NCBI GenBank assembly: GCA_963971575.1
Contig: OZ020622.1
Span: 10,516,279-10,580,278, forward strand
Direction of reading: 5' to 3'
DNA from: Liopterus haemorrhoidalis
Lineage: Eukaryota > Arthropoda > Insecta > Coleoptera > Dytiscidae
DNA: 64,000 nt
The notes beneath the pieces were generated by a model. That model was given only the letters and a program-made list of their open reading frames with translations. It ran no database searches and was not told the DNA's origin. Below, piece by piece: positions 1 to 11,665 of this stretch; the stretch's first letter is position 1; every line of letters begins with the position of its first letter. A program made the translations under genes and the position numbers.

Positions 1-403
1 CAGTGACATTTTGACCTTTTCCAACTTCTCTTACACCTCGGTGATATTCAATGGATGCACATTGAACGTAAGAGATTATAACCAAAGTTTGTAGAACCCC
101 TGTAACAAGTTTAATGACTGTAATTTTACGCCTCGTCTCAGATGTGTATATTTAGTACAATTCAAAAAGTAACGTGAGCATTACTGTGAAATTATAAATA
201 CAACTAGAATTAATGTTACTAAATGTAATTTTAAAACAATTTGCCCTTATATTAAGTTTATTGACCTATAATTAGCAGACATATCTCACGAGTTGAAGAT
301 GAAACAGGATGAATGGTAAATATTTGAGAACATTTCTGATATTTTGAATGTTTCTACGACATTCAATTTAGTCTAGTGCCTACGTCGAAAGATACTGCAC
401 TTG
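1..403. other. No gene seen
   Basis: AT-rich sequence without a convincing open frame or repeat signature. It ends at the ATT-rich tail of the adjacent non-LTR element. Confidence 0.5.
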
Positions 404-1140
404 CTGATAATAATAATAATAATAATAATAATTTTTTAATAATAATAATTTATTGACCATAATACAAAATAAAACATTGTTTTAGTCAGTCAAGCAATAC
501 AATACAAAGTACAAATACATGTTAATAAAGAGCGAAAATAAGGGGCAGTACATAAATAAATTTAAAATTTAACATTCAAAAATTCGTCAGTCGAGTAAAA
601 TGGGTTTCTAATTAAAAATTATTTTACAGTTTTCTTGAAATTCAGAAAACGCAGGACTTTATATTCCTCTGGCAGAATATTGAAAAATTTTATGCTGTAA
701 TAATTAGAGGCATTGCGTGATTTAGTTAAACGTAAAAAGTTTGGATATATATGGTCTTTATTCCTAGTAGCATACGAGTGCATTCTGTCACCAGATGGCC
801 ATATATTTCTATTTTTATATGCATACAATACACACTGATAAATATAGAGGGAAGGTAAGGTCATTATTTCTAATTCTTTAAATGCATTCTTACAATCAGC
901 TCTATAGTTAATTTTTGCTAAAATTCGAATAGCACGTCGTTGAAGGGAAAAAATTCTATTAGCTGAAGCAGAATGTCCCCAAGTTAGAAGAGCATAAGAA
1001 ATATGTGACTGAAATAGGGCATAATATGATATTAACATTATTTCTTTTGAAACAGTATTGACCAGATTGCGAAAAAGAAATATAGTTTTGCAGATTTTTT
1101 TGGCAAGAATCTCTACGTGCTGATCCCACTTAAGTGATCA
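404..1140 (-). mobile_element. 5'-truncated non-LTR retrotransposon, reverse transcriptase C-terminus
   Basis: Read from 1131 to 619 on the minus strand, the frame gives HLKWDQHVEILAKKICKTIF, ALLTWGHSASANRIFSLQRR and EIMTLPSLYIYQCVLYAYKN. This is the post-catalytic part of Jockey-like reverse transcriptases (the LLxWG and LPSLYIY motifs). The 3' side ends in an (ATT/AAT)n array at 407-450, the kind of tail some non-LTR elements carry. The catalytic domain is absent, as in typical 5' truncation, so this is a dead copy. Confidence 0.75.
407..450. repeat. (AAT)n microsatellite, probable 3' tail of a non-LTR element
   Basis: About nine AAT units, a T run and four further AAT units, located at the 3' end of the minus-strand non-LTR remnant. 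Confidence 0.7.
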
Positions 1141-1210
1141 ACATAAACATAAACATAGAATGCCACTGTCACACGTGTTCTCTATAAAAATTAGATTTTG
1201 ACCCGCAGCA

Positions 1211-1427
1211 TAGGGTGACCATTTTCTTGGAGACGGCAATGCGGGACGGAGCAAAGAAAAGGTCGTCACTTCCGAAATATAAGTGAATAGCAAACAAAAA
1301 AAAGGTCCTCACCTCCCAAATATAAGTAAAGAGCAAAAAAAAAGGTCTTCACCTCCCAAATATAAGTACAGAGCAAAATTCGGCCCTGGGGACACCAAAT
1401 TAAAATGCGGGATGAATGGTCACCCTA
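1211..1427. mobile_element. hAT-type MITE with internal minisatellite
   Basis: Terminal inverted repeats TAGGGTGACCATT (1211-1223) and AATGGTCACCCTA (1415-1427) are perfect and are flanked by the 8-bp duplication CCGCAGCA at 1203-1210 and 1428-1435. Inside are three units of a roughly 45-bp repeat (core AGGTCCTCACCTCCCAAATA). No coding capacity. A second copy is at 24537-24733. Confidence 0.88.
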
Positions 1428-1435
1428 CCGCAGCA

Positions 1436-3115
1436 CCTATTTGTGAAGTGAGGCAGATTCAAGTTGGTGGCGAAAATAGCGCGCCAATTACGACAACTAA
1501 TTTTTAGATAGAGCGCAATAGCTACATACACATTGGTAGAATGGACCTTTAGCTACAATCTGCCGAGTCGTACGCGAATATACGTCACTTAGTTTACAAG
1601 ATACCGTCCATAAATCATACTCAGACGCAAAAAAGTGATTTCCGGAATGACTAACGAATTTCGTATGATATGGCTCGTTTTCTATTAATTTAATATTGTA
1701 GATTGCGAATTTGTTATGAAAATGGTGAAAAATTTTAATTTTGATTGATTTTTTTTCCCAAATTCGAAACATGATGATATACTTTATCACTGCAAATCTG
1801 CGTATATTAACATTTTGTTTCAATTCTTCCTTAATCTGTAGGGCATATCCTTGGCTACAAGAATATGTGCGGAATTTTTTTCTGAGGGGCGCGCAAATTA
1901 AGATAGTGACCGAAATGTGTAAAGTCTCAATTTCGTATTATTTTGACACTTTTTATATTGCTCTCGGCCAAATCGGACCTGTAAATGACAAAAATGAAAT
2001 AAAAAAAGACATATGGCTTGTTATTAATCGGGTTTTGTCCAAAATTAAATAAAAAAAAACCTGACATATCCGGCCGGAACGGCTGTAAATTATAACATTT
2101 AAGTAAGATGCTCCATGCGTACACCGAATGCATCTATTTGCTTAGGTTCGCAGCACCTGGGGTCTCAAATGAAGCCGCTTTCGAAATAACATTCGAAAAT
2201 TTTGCTATTTACATCAAATTTGTCGAAATGTATATCAATTTCGGGTATACAGAAGTCATAGTTTTCAAAAATGGAGTTAATTTAAAGATTTGCTGCATAT
2301 AAGATAGTATTTTGCCCGAAAAAATAATTACATGTATTCTTTACATAACAGTGAGATTCATTACACGACTGTTAAGTGCCTTCCCACCCAAAAGAGTAGT
2401 ATATAGCAGTTCCGACAAAAAAATTAGACTACTACTCACTAAATACGATGCTAATGGTGGCCGAAAACTATTCTTTCGAAAATGGTTAAAATATTCTCTG
2501 ATATTTATAGTTATCAGGACAACATGTGTTGATAATACATTATATGTGCCAATAATACTGACTTCCACTACCTAACTGTATACAAAATGAAGAGGTTCGA
2601 TGAATTCTTATTCAACACTAGTCTGAATCGAACAAAACAAGCTTATTTAGCTTGTTTTATTTTTGACGAATATTTGGTCCGAATTCAATTAATTCATTAA
2701 TTAAATTAATAATAATTTTCATTACAGTAATAAAATGTAAAATTATTATACTTAATACTTATATATGAGCTATAAATAAATTAGTTATTTATTTATAAAT
2801 GTGAATGTAGTGAATCTGCTACTTGTAATAAAGATAAATTCACAAAATTAGCATTATTTCAAGTCTACTTTGGAATTTCTACACTAAATATAATTAATAT
2901 AATATCACAATATAGTAAAATGATTCTCTAAATGTTAATTAATATCTAACATAAAACATCAATCGACTATCTCGCACGTTTAAATAACGGGTTTGCCTGT
3001 CCTACAACGCCATTTTTAAATGTCTGCTGGCGACGTAATTAAAACGATCTATATTTAATAAAACAAAAATAAACAACCGGCTCGCTAACCTAACCTAACC
3101 AACTTAAAAAAGCTG
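1436..3115. other. No gene seen
   Basis: AT-rich sequence with only short frames (up to about 100 codons) lacking recognisable motifs. A TAACCTAACCTAACC run near 3088 is too short to mean more. Confidence 0.4.
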
Positions 3116-3362
3116 TGTTTCATTTTATATTCTTACAACGGTTCAATGTAAAATACTGTGTAACAATTTTTTTACACAGTAATTAATATGTTTGACTTTA
3201 ATACTTAATTGTACTTGTAAGTAATGACAAAATCAATAAATGAAATATAGGTTGTATTTCATTTATACATGGCTATTTCTTCCCATAACGGTTCAATGTA
3301 CAATACTGCGTAATATTTCTTTGAAGTAATTAATATGTTTGATTTTAATACTTAATTATAAT
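3116..3362. repeat. Direct duplication of about 100 bp
   Basis: 3116-3216 and 3257-3362 share AACGGTTCAATGTA, AATACTG, AGTAATTAATATGTTTGA and TTTAATACTTAATT in the same order. This is a diverged direct repeat of unknown origin. Confidence 0.6.
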
Positions 3363-3647
3363 TTTATGTAAATGAATTTTTAATAATCGTCTCCTGGTTT
3401 ATCAGCTAGGTCACGCGAGCCAGCTCCAACAAACCAATAATTGGCTCACAAAATTTATGAAAATTTGACAAGTGGCTCGTGCTACTCGGCCCGGCTCCTA
3501 CATACCACTGCATGCTTATAAAATGCCAAAATAAATATAAACTCCGGAGATCTGATCATGAATGATAAGCAAGTAAGTGCTTCTTGATATAAGTAAATTG
3601 GAACGTGAGTAAAGAATTAGTCCCTCAAATAGAAATTAGGAGACATA

Positions 3648-4944
3648 CGAGGGTTATCTTTTATGTTTTTACAAACGACCACTAGATGGCAATATTGAAA
3701 TGTGTCATTACTATATTCGTAAAATTTGACATTTGTTATTGTGAAATCAGTAGCAGCTTATAAATTGACCGAATAGTTTGTTGACAGTGAGAGTTTAAAA
3801 AAACAAGTTAGTGAAAAAATGGATATTACTCGTGAAGGTTTTCGTTGAATGATTTTTTACGATTTTAGTAAAGGCCAAATTCAACAACAATACATAGATT
3901 CGCTTCGTTCAACTTTTGGTAATGAAGCACCATCAGAAAAGATTGTTTACAATTGGTTTGCAGAATTTCGTCATGGTCGTGCGTCCGTCAGTGATGAATC
4001 TCGTGGTGGTCGACCAAAATCGGTTGTGATTCAAAAAAACATCGATGATGTGCGCAAAATGATTGAAGAAGATCGGCATGTGACTAACCATGAGATGGAG
4101 AAATCTTTTGGCATATCGCAGACTGCAATACATTCGATTATGCATGAAAATTTAGCTGTGAAAAAGATCTGTCCCCAATGGATTTCGCATAATTTGACCG
4201 AAGCTCAAAAAAAGGCTCGTGTTAATTGATGTAGTAAGGGAATCCTTAAAAAATTCAATCTAGGCACTGCCAAATCCGTATATCCGTATACAATATCGTT
4301 ACAGGTGAAAAAACTTGGATTTATTCATATAAACCGGAAACTAAGCAGCAATCCATTGTTTGGGTCTTCCAAGATGAAGCGAAACCCACAAAAGTTGTTC
4401 GTTCACAAAGCACCAAGAAAATGATCGCTTGTTTCTTCGATTGTACTGGACATGTCGCAATAATTATTTTAGAGGATCGGAGAACAGTTAATGCTGAATG
4501 GTATACAACAATTTGTTTGCCAGAAGTCATCAACAAAATCAGGAAAAACAACCAAAAACGTCGCCTCATTCATCATCATGACAATGCAAGCTCCCACATA
4601 GCATGTCAAATAATTGATTATTTGAAGGAGAAAAACATCGAATTAATGTCTCATTGCCCGTATTTACCTTATGTATCCCCTAACGACTTTTTTTTTGTTG
4701 CCCAATGTCAAACAAAAAATGGATGCACAGCGATTTTCATCACCTTTCAGAAGTTGTTGAATCCTTCGAAAACCATGATTTTGAGATACCAAGTTCAGAG
4801 TGGAAAAAATGTTTCGAGAATTGGTTTGAACCCGTGCAAAAGTGTATAAATCTTAAAGGCGAATACTTTGAAAAGCATTAAACAGATTGTTCCAAAAAAA
4901 GATTTCTTTCTTAGTTTTTGTAAAAACTTAAAAGGTATCCCGCG
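3648..4944 (+). mobile_element. Near-complete mariner element (D,D34D)
   Basis: The element is 1297 bp with imperfect terminal repeats of about 28 bp (CGAGGGTTATCTTTTATG at left, mirrored as CGCGGGATACCTTTTAAG at right) and TA on both sides (3646-3647, 4945-4946). The transposase reads from ATG 3819 to TAA 4879-4881. It has an N-terminal helix-turn-helix half (GRPKSVVIQ; HEMEKSFGISQTAIHSIM), HHDNASSH for the second Asp and SPND for the third, with 34 residues between them. It is inactive: TGA at 3846-3848, a stop at 4227-4229 and at least one frameshift before 4320. Confidence 0.9.
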
Positions 4945-4946
4945 TA

Positions 4947-6215
4947 TTTCAAACTGTTCTATCAAAAAACAAAATAGTTAGGATTATTACGAACTTTCGA
5001 AAGAAGATGGCGAAGAAGAATCCGATAATATTGAAGATTTTTTTCATCTGGTAAGTGATCCTAAAAAGGCAATAAAGTTGGATTAACTCTTTGACGCCGG
5101 AATTAATTTACTTATATATATTTAAAAAAAAAAACAAATTATAGAATTACATTAACCTGAAATGTGAATATGCATATATGTTTTTCAGACTTCAAGACGA
5201 TTCCTCCGTCTAGCGATTCCAGGCAAATAACAATATCAAAATACAACATAATATAAATTTTAATTTTTAATTTATTCTATATCAAGATGAAAAAATTTAT
5301 CTAGACTGAAATGAAATAAAACAGTTTTTTTTTTGTTACTAAAGCATAGACCTATGGCGCATGTAGAACTATTAGAAAACAGTTCATGAACAGAAGCGTT
5401 ATGAGGTCACGTGAATTTAAGTGAATCTGTTGCTGGTTGAAGGAATTAGCTTGAAAGCACGCGTTGTTTGTGAAAGAGGACACATTGACGCATCTATATA
5501 CACATGTGGTTACAACGTAGACTCACCAGGAGTAAAAAATATTTGATGTATTCCCCACAGCGCGAACACTAGGACACAGAGGATTAAATGATAATGATGA
5601 ATAATTATATGAACTACAATAACTGTAGTACTGAAGATTCTCTGAAATTTTCAAAGTATTTCAAGGTTCTGCCAGGGTTAAAACTATGAGAAATGCTGCT
5701 CTATTTATTAGAATTAAATTATTAAATAACTCACCTAGTAAAAGACGAGTCCTAACTCCCATCTTTACATTTTTATGCATTAATGTAATCGGGATTAGGG
5801 TAAGACACTACACCTTCACTCACTGAAACAAAATAAAATTATCACAATAGTTTTAACACTTACTGCCACAATTACATAAATTGATTATAAAATAGAAAAT
5901 TTCTAGTTTTACACAATTTCTTGGGTATTTAAATCTGTTCATTCATTGTAACTTATGAGAAGCCACAGTTTTGGAAAGTATTTAAGAGAAAGTGATAATC
6001 TTTAGGAAACCAATCTAGCAAAAAATTTTGGTAAATATTACTGCTCTATTACCTCATTATATCACATCCTGTAGCCCACCTGTTAGACACTTCAAATGTT
6101 TTGGTAAATTTACATATAACACACTTTTGCTTTATTCGACATGCCAGATTTGATCAAAAAATAATCATAGCAATAACAAAGAATATACAGTAAATTTATT
6201 TTTTAATGCAACATG
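4947..6215. other. No gene seen
   Basis: No frame of useful length. A short acidic stretch near 5003-5075 (KEDGEEESDNIEDFFHL) is open but too short to assign. Confidence 0.4.
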
Positions 6216-6361
6216 TACTATATCAGCGTTTCCCAAAGTGTGGGTCGCGACCCAGCACCGGGTCGCAGAAAAATTTTGCCGGGTCGCGAAAAAAATTGTA
6301 AAAACACAAAAAAAATTTTTTTTTGTACATATTATTATTTTTTACATCAGTTAATCACTAG

Positions 6362-6460
6362 AATAGTGTGTATTTGTTCTCTTTATTACTATACTATATT
6401 CTTTATTACTATACTATACTATACTCTTTATTACTATTTATTACTCTTTATTACTATAAA
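6362..6460. repeat. TTACTATACTATA / CTTTATTACTA low-complexity tract
   Basis: Irregular tandem CTTTATTACTA and CTATA units inside the hAT element at 6224-6960. Confidence 0.6.
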
Positions 6461-6464
6461 GCTA

Positions 6465-6844
6465 CCCAGCAAACATTCAACTAACGGCCGAATGCTGGCA
6501 AACTGATTTTATGCTGGTAAATTACTGGCACCAAAAGTAAGTGCAACGCCAGTATTAATAATGTACTTCACATTTGTATTTCGCATTCCGCCTATACGAA
6601 GTACTTTACCAGCATTTTATAAGCACTCTTCTTCACTCATACTTTTTACTTAAAACCATCAGAAATAAATCTTGCAACTAATGCGATTATTTTGCACTTT
6701 ACCGTTGCTGGGCCAGCAACTGATACATCAATGGGCCAGTAACGGCCCCGGGGACACCGGGGTACTGGGGTACTGGCCCATTACTTTCAATGCCGGGGAG
6801 TATGTGCTTTACCAGTACTGGCCCGTATAAAAATGTTTGCTGGG
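6465..6844. mobile_element. MITE nested in a hAT element, TA-flanked
   Basis: Inverted ends CCCAGCAAACATT and AATGTTTGCTGGG with TA on both sides (6463-6464, 6845-6846). The 380-bp interior is GC-richer than its surroundings around 6710-6800 (GGGCCAGTAACGGCCCCGGG). It probably uses a Tc1/mariner-type transposase; no coding is visible. Confidence 0.8.
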
Positions 6845-7129
6845 TACTGCTTTAAAATAAAATTTGTTTTGTAAATAAATGTTTTTTTTTCATAAGGTGG
6901 GTCGCGAAAAATTTTAAAACATCGTACCGGGTCGCGGTCAAAAAAGTTTGGGAACCGCTGTACTATATCATTACCATGGATACAGTTTTTGACCGCAATA
7001 TAAATCGTGTTCATTTTCATTTGCAACATAGAAAAAACAATATTTACTAGCAAAATCAAAATATTTTATTGAAAATACAAATAAAAAAAAATAAATAAAT
7101 AAATAAATAATAAAAACTTATAATAAATG

Positions 7130-7893
7130 TTCAAAAGTTTCTTCGTTTACTTGCATACAAAATGTTAAGCGATCATAAAAATGATTCAAAACATTCAGCA
7201 ATTGCTCTTGAGGTATGTATATTGTTGGATGCTTGAACAATTTTGTCTTGTAGTTCAGCAACATCCCTAAGTTCTCCATTTTATACTTTGGCCTTTAAAT
7301 ATCCCCAATAAAAAAAATTATTGGGTGCCAAATCCGGAGATCTCGCTGGCCAATTCATCGACCCTCCTCTTCCAATCCAGCAATTTGGAAAAGTTCTATG
7401 TAAATATTCTTTAACTATTCTAGAATAATGGACTTTATGGCCATTATGTTGAACCATACTTGTCCATTAATATTCAGGTTTCGCAACGCAGGTAATATTT
7501 GGTTTTGCAAAAGGGCTAGATATTTGCGGCATTAAGGTTATCGTCAATAAAAAAATGCCCTATAATATTGGTTCCTATTATCCCTGCCCAAACGTTTAAT
7601 TTTTGCGGCCTTTGAGTTCGGGAAGAATGAAACAAATGTAAATTTTCTCGACTCCAGTACCTAAAATTTTGTCTGTGCACTTCACCATTTAGAGTAAACG
7701 TTGCTTCGTCAATAAATAAAATTCTTTGAAGCATTGTTGGGTCGGAATTAATTTTTTGTTTTTTTTTCAGGTAGAAAAAATCTAACTGCAACCTTCTTGT
7801 CGTGCCTATTGATTTAAAGGATTTAAAACCAACACTTGTAATTGTGTTATGTAGTGACAGGCATTCATCGTTTGGCCTTCTAATAATCATCAT
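7130..7893 (-). mobile_element. Degenerate Tc1/mariner-superfamily transposase (DDE_3 type)
   Basis: The minus strand from 7893 to 7516 reads ILFIDEATFTLNGEVHRQNF and PQKLNVWAGIIGTNIIGHFF. After a stop it continues in pieces: HYSRIVKEYLHRTFPNCWIG, RGGSMNWPARSPDLAPNNFF and YWGYLKAKVYNGELRDVAEL down to about 7130. The first catalytic Asp (IDEA) and the SPDLAPNNFF end motif are visible; the second Asp site is lost (QHNGHKVHYS). It is non-functional. Confidence 0.75.
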
Positions 7894-8211
7894 TCACTGA
7901 CTAAATACCTACAAAACCCTGAAATGTGTGAAAATTCACACTTCACGTCAATTTTTTTAAGTTGTCACTAGTTCACTTAATATAAATTGAATAAGAATTT
8001 TCTTATACAAAATGCTCAAATGCTTCGTTCAATCGTTAAAAGCTAACCAAATTATCCGCTTAAACCAAAGAAACAAACCTCTAAAATCATATGATTTCAA
8101 GTCACATAAAATGCCATTTTATATGTTGCTTATAAAATCAATACTGGCGATAAAACCAGAATAATTTGAATAATCTGAACGATAAAAATCAGAACTCTAA
8201 GATGGATCATC

Positions 8212-8371
8212 GGCCTTGGTAGCGTAGAAGTAACGATCCTGCTTCACGGGCCAAAAGTTTAGGGTTCAAATCCTGATCAAGGCATGGATGTTTGTGTGAA
8301 CCACAGTGTATTTAGGGCTTAGTCCTGTTCTGGGGTTTTTAAAAAAGAAAGAAAAAAGAAGAAAAAGATCG
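8212..8371 (+). mobile_element. tRNA-derived SINE or tRNA-like repeat
   Basis: A box A-like TTGGTAGCGTAG near 8216 and a box B GGTTCAAATCC at 8263-8273 have tRNA spacing. They are followed by unrelated sequence and an A/G-rich tail (AAAAAAGAAAGAAAAAAG) to about 8371. The acceptor stem does not pair, so this is not a working tRNA. Confidence 0.6.
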
Positions 8372-9179
8372 ATGTCCAAAGATTCAATATTCTAAGAAAC
8401 ACAAAATATCTAAATTATGTTTTATTCTTCACGTAGTAGAATTATTTTAATTTAGACATCTTTTTTTACTATTTGAAAACATGTAAGTGTAATTTTTCTG
8501 TCAATAACTCTTGCAAGGATTTTTTTATTTAACTTTTTTCTCTTTTCAAGAACAATTTAATTTGATTGCATTTGTATGTCAATTCAAATACAATAGTAAA
8601 TAAAAACTATTTTGCAATAATAATTTTATAATGTTATCTAACTTGATAGTAGATTTTAGATAGTCGTAACATTCTATGTGAATTTTATTTTAATTAATAC
8701 TTTTTTTCACATGACCATGATGTAAGTTTGAACTCTTAGTGTTAATTAATAAAATATGGTAAAATATTTATTTCTAATTCCTGGATTTAAACATATTTTT
8801 TGTTTATATTGTCGACTAGTGTTTCCCTAAGAGGGTTTGGAGAAACCCTAGGGTTCTGCGAAAATTCCGAGGGTTCCACGAAATAAGGTGTTCTTTAATA
8901 ATACCTAGTCTTACTATAAATTCTGTCCCAATTTTTTCAGAAATTCTCCAAGATGCTTACAAATATTTTAGTTTATTTTAGTACATAACGTACACCTGCA
9001 TGTTAAACAAGAACCACCAATCAGTATTCAAAATGATCACCTTTGGGCGCTACATAACTCTTAAATCACTGCAACCGCTCGTCAATAGAATTACAAAGGG
9101 TTTCTTGAAAAGATTTTGGAGTAAAGATGCCAATGCCAAATACAATACGGAAGAATACGGAAATAAATACTCTACAGAG
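8372..9179. other. No gene seen
   Basis: AT-rich. Around 8819 GTGTTTCCCTAAGAGGG resembles one end of a hAT MITE but no partner end was found. Confidence 0.4.
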
Positions 9180-9449
9180 AGGAAATTAAGAAAATCTGAG
9201 AGTGAGTGCTGGAGCGAGGGCAGTGAAATATAAGGAGAAAGTCAGAGGGGAAGAGAATAGAAAAATACTAAATGGAAAGAGAGAAAGAAGAACAAAAAGA
9301 CACATTGTCGGTATAGGGGGAGACAAGAAAAGAATACTTCTTAATGGACATAAGAGAAGTAGAGAGAAAGATAAACGGAGGAACAGATATAGTAGAAGAA
9401 TTGAGAAGGAGGGATAAAGAGGTACAAGAGCAGGAAAGAACAGACAAAA
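9180..9449 (+). mobile_element. Non-LTR remnant, left part (interrupted)
   Basis: Reads AGARAVKYKEKVRGEENRKI and NGKRERRTKRHIVG, the highly basic region behind the reverse transcriptase of an insect non-LTR family also present at 11806-12420 and 13900-14785. The frame is cut by the pogo-like insertion and resumes at 10576. Confidence 0.6.
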
Positions 9450-9599
9450 TACCGTATTTTTCGGACCATAAGACGCACCGGACGATAAGATGCACCCCAA
9501 TTTAATGATACAATTTTTAGGATAAAAATATATATTATATAAAAATATATTCACAAATTCTTAATTTTTATTATTACGATAACTTGCACCAGCAACATA

Positions 9600-10091
9600 C
9601 AGTGGCGTACTTTCACCCGAGACAAAAAAGACATTTGTCTTGGGCCCGGATTTGGGAGATGAGAACTTTTTTTTTTGCTCTTCACTTGGATTTGGAAGGT
9701 TTTTTTTTTGCTCTTCACTTGGATTTGGGAGGTGAGGACCTTTTTATTTTTTTTGCTCTTTGCTTGGATTTGGGAGGTGAGGACCTTTGTTTTGCATTAG
9801 GGAGGTGAGTACCTTTTTTTTGTTCTTCATTTGGATTTGGGAGGTGAGGACTTTTTTTTTTGCTCTTCACTTGGATTTGGGCGGTGAGGACCTTTTTTTT
9901 TTGCTCTTCACTTGGATTTGGGAGGTGAGGACCTTTTTTTTTTGCTCTTCACTTGGATTTGGGAAGTGAGGACTTTTTTTTTGCTCTTCACTTGGATTTG
10001 GGACGTGAGGACCTTTTTTTTGAACGCCTCTAGGTTGCGGGCCCGTAAATCAAAAATGTCTTGGGCACGGCGAAGGCTTGATCCGCTACTG
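9600..10091. mobile_element. hAT MITE carrying an eight-unit minisatellite
   Basis: Ends CAGTGGCG and CGCTACTG with a perfect 8-bp duplication GCAACATA at 9592-9599 and 10092-10099. Subterminal AAAAAAGACATTTGTCTTGG and AAAAATGTCTTGGGC form an inner inverted pair. The middle is a tandem array, also listed. Related to 23806-24086. Confidence 0.9.
9650..10030 (+). repeat. Minisatellite, about 8 units of roughly 43 bp
   Basis: Unit core GCTCTTCACTTGGATTTGGG then AGGTGAGGACC plus a T run of variable length. Related arrays occur in five other places in this window, within different MITE families. Confidence 0.9.
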
Positions 10092-10575
10092 GCAACATAT
10101 TGTTTATATTAACTCTTTATAATATCAGTCTTTAGTATATTAATGTCACTGTTCGTATTATTTTCGTCTGAACTATTATCAGTCTCTTCAAAAATTAATC
10201 CATCTTCGGTTTCATCCAATTCGTTGCTTATACCGCATTTCTTAAAAGACTTTATAATCGTCTCTTCATTTACATCTTCCCAAGAATTTTTTGCCCAGAT
10301 ACATACTTTTGAAATTGTCCTTTTCATGCGTCCTGTTGTAACACACTTTGTTATCCACTTGTTCCATTCTTCCCGCATAATTTTTTTTTTTATTTATAGA
10401 CATATCCAAGGGTTGTGATTTACATGTAAAGCCTCCAAAAAAGACTGCTGATTATGTATTCATTTCTTTTAAAATCTGAATATCTGTCCATATCTTCGGA
10501 CCATAAGACGCACCCCAATTTTAAGCCTATTTTTCTATGTAAAAAGGTGTGTCTTATGGTCCGAAAAATACGGTA

Positions 10576-10960
10576 GACAAACCGCGGAGTGTGAAGCTAT
10601 AAAGAGATACGAGTGATCGATATACCAAGATACTTATTAAGGGGAATAAGGAAAATCAGGGGGTGGAGTCAGGAGGATAGCGAGGTTAAAATATGGAAAC
10701 GAAGAAAGGCACAATAGGTACTGGGCAAAGCCATAGGACAAGCTCTGTAGAATGTGTAAGAAAAAAGAGGAAACTTTAAAGCATTTAGCGAAGAGATGCA
10801 GAGATATGGCAGTCTGGGAGGAAGAGATAAAGGAACTGATGAGTGAGGAAGGCAAAGGAGAAAGATGAGCAGAGAACTGGAGGGAAGAAGGAAGAAGATA
10901 GGGAAGCCGGAATGAGAATAGGAAGAATGAAAGGGACACCGGAGGAAGAACAAAAAAATA
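10576..10960 (+). mobile_element. Non-LTR remnant, right part (zinc-knuckle end)
   Basis: Continues the remnant at 9180-9449 after the pogo-like insertion. It reads LCRMCKKKEETLKHLAKRCR-like residues (C-x2-C-x8-H-x4-C) after small shifts, the C-terminal zinc knuckle of this non-LTR family. Many stops. Confidence 0.6.
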
Positions 10961-11423
10961 AATAAAAGTACTGTAATAATATGCATCATAAATGTTATTT
11001 TATTTTTATTTCTTCGTGTTATTACTCCCTATCTCTCTTTCTGAACTGCCACTATGCTTGTCAACGGTACTGCCTATGATCCATAGGGGAGTAAATGAAA
11101 CATATCCATTTCAAAATTTACTTCTTCATTTTTTACAGAATCATAATGACTAACCAATGTTTCCTAAAATTGCTGATATTGTATCTCATTAGATTACAAA
11201 AAAGTGTCCATTAAGCAGTAATCTGAACAGTGGAATGTTATCAGGGGCGTAACAGCCATCCGGTTACAGGTACCTAGGGGATTCATAGCCGTGCGTACCC
11301 TAAATTTATATTCAAAATGCAAAACACATTTTTATAACCAATAAAAACATTACAATGTATACGACACGTGATGAGAATTAAAAGAAGCAGAATGGTAGAT
11401 CTGTTACTACGTATTACCTAGAG

Positions 11424-11665
11424 CAGCGGTTCTTAACCGGGGGGTACCGACCCCCAGAGGGTTCCCGAAAAGACCTTAGGGGGTCCCGAAATTAAAAAAA
11501 AAAAAAAAATACCAGTTTTTGCTTTTAAGATTACAATAAACTTAATTATTACACAATAAATTATTAAGAACATTTAAAATATTATTTCAAAAATTTTCTT
11601 GGAATGTTCAGAAAATATTTTAGGCTAGTGGGGGGTCCCGAGTATAAAAAGGTTAAGAATCGCTG
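11424..11665. mobile_element. hAT MITE with perfect 8-bp duplication
   Basis: Ends CAGCGGTTCTTAACCGG and GGTTAAGAATCGCTG; target duplication ACCTAGAG at 11416-11423 and 11666-11673. GGGGGTCCCGA motifs lie inside each end. Length 242 bp. Confidence 0.9.

Larger units (their letters stand above)
6224..6960. mobile_element. hAT non-autonomous element with perfect 8-bp target duplication
   Basis: Ends CAGCGTTTCCCAAAGTG and (inverted) CAGCGGTTCCCAAACTT are typical hAT termini. The target duplication TACTATAT is perfect at 6216-6223 and 6961-6968. GGGTCGCGACCC-like sequence follows each end. The element carries a second MITE (6465-6844). Confidence 0.9.
9452..10573 (-). mobile_element. pogo/Tigger-like element inserted into a non-LTR remnant
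   Basis: Perfect inverted ends begin CCGTATTTTTCGGACCATAA; TA lies on both sides (9450-9451, 10574-10575). The minus strand from about 10440 to 10109 carries the transposase C-terminus: SQPLDMSINK, then REEWNKWI, SWEDVNEETIIKSFKKCGIS and NELDETEDGLIFEE. QPLDVSxNKPFK and IxKSFKKCGIS are signature motifs of pogo/Tigger transposases. The catalytic core is deleted. The element is interrupted by a hAT MITE at 9600-10091. Confidence 0.85.

Noticed and set aside
1283..1507. Plus-strand frame of 74 codons
   Set aside because: It lies mostly inside a hAT MITE and translates the minisatellite.
3088..3102. TAACCTAACCTAACC, resembling the insect telomere repeat TTAGG
   Set aside because: Only about three units; such short runs are common in insect introns and promoters.
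8819..8960. Possible hAT MITE end (GTGTTTCCCTAAGAGGG)
   Set aside because: No opposite end or target duplication was found.
9650..10030. CRISPR-like array
   Set aside because: Units are tandem with no unique spacers, and the host is a eukaryote.
9584..10112. Overlapping frames with repeated WIWEVRTFFF-type residues
   Set aside because: These are translations of the minisatellite inside the MITE 9600-10091, not genes.
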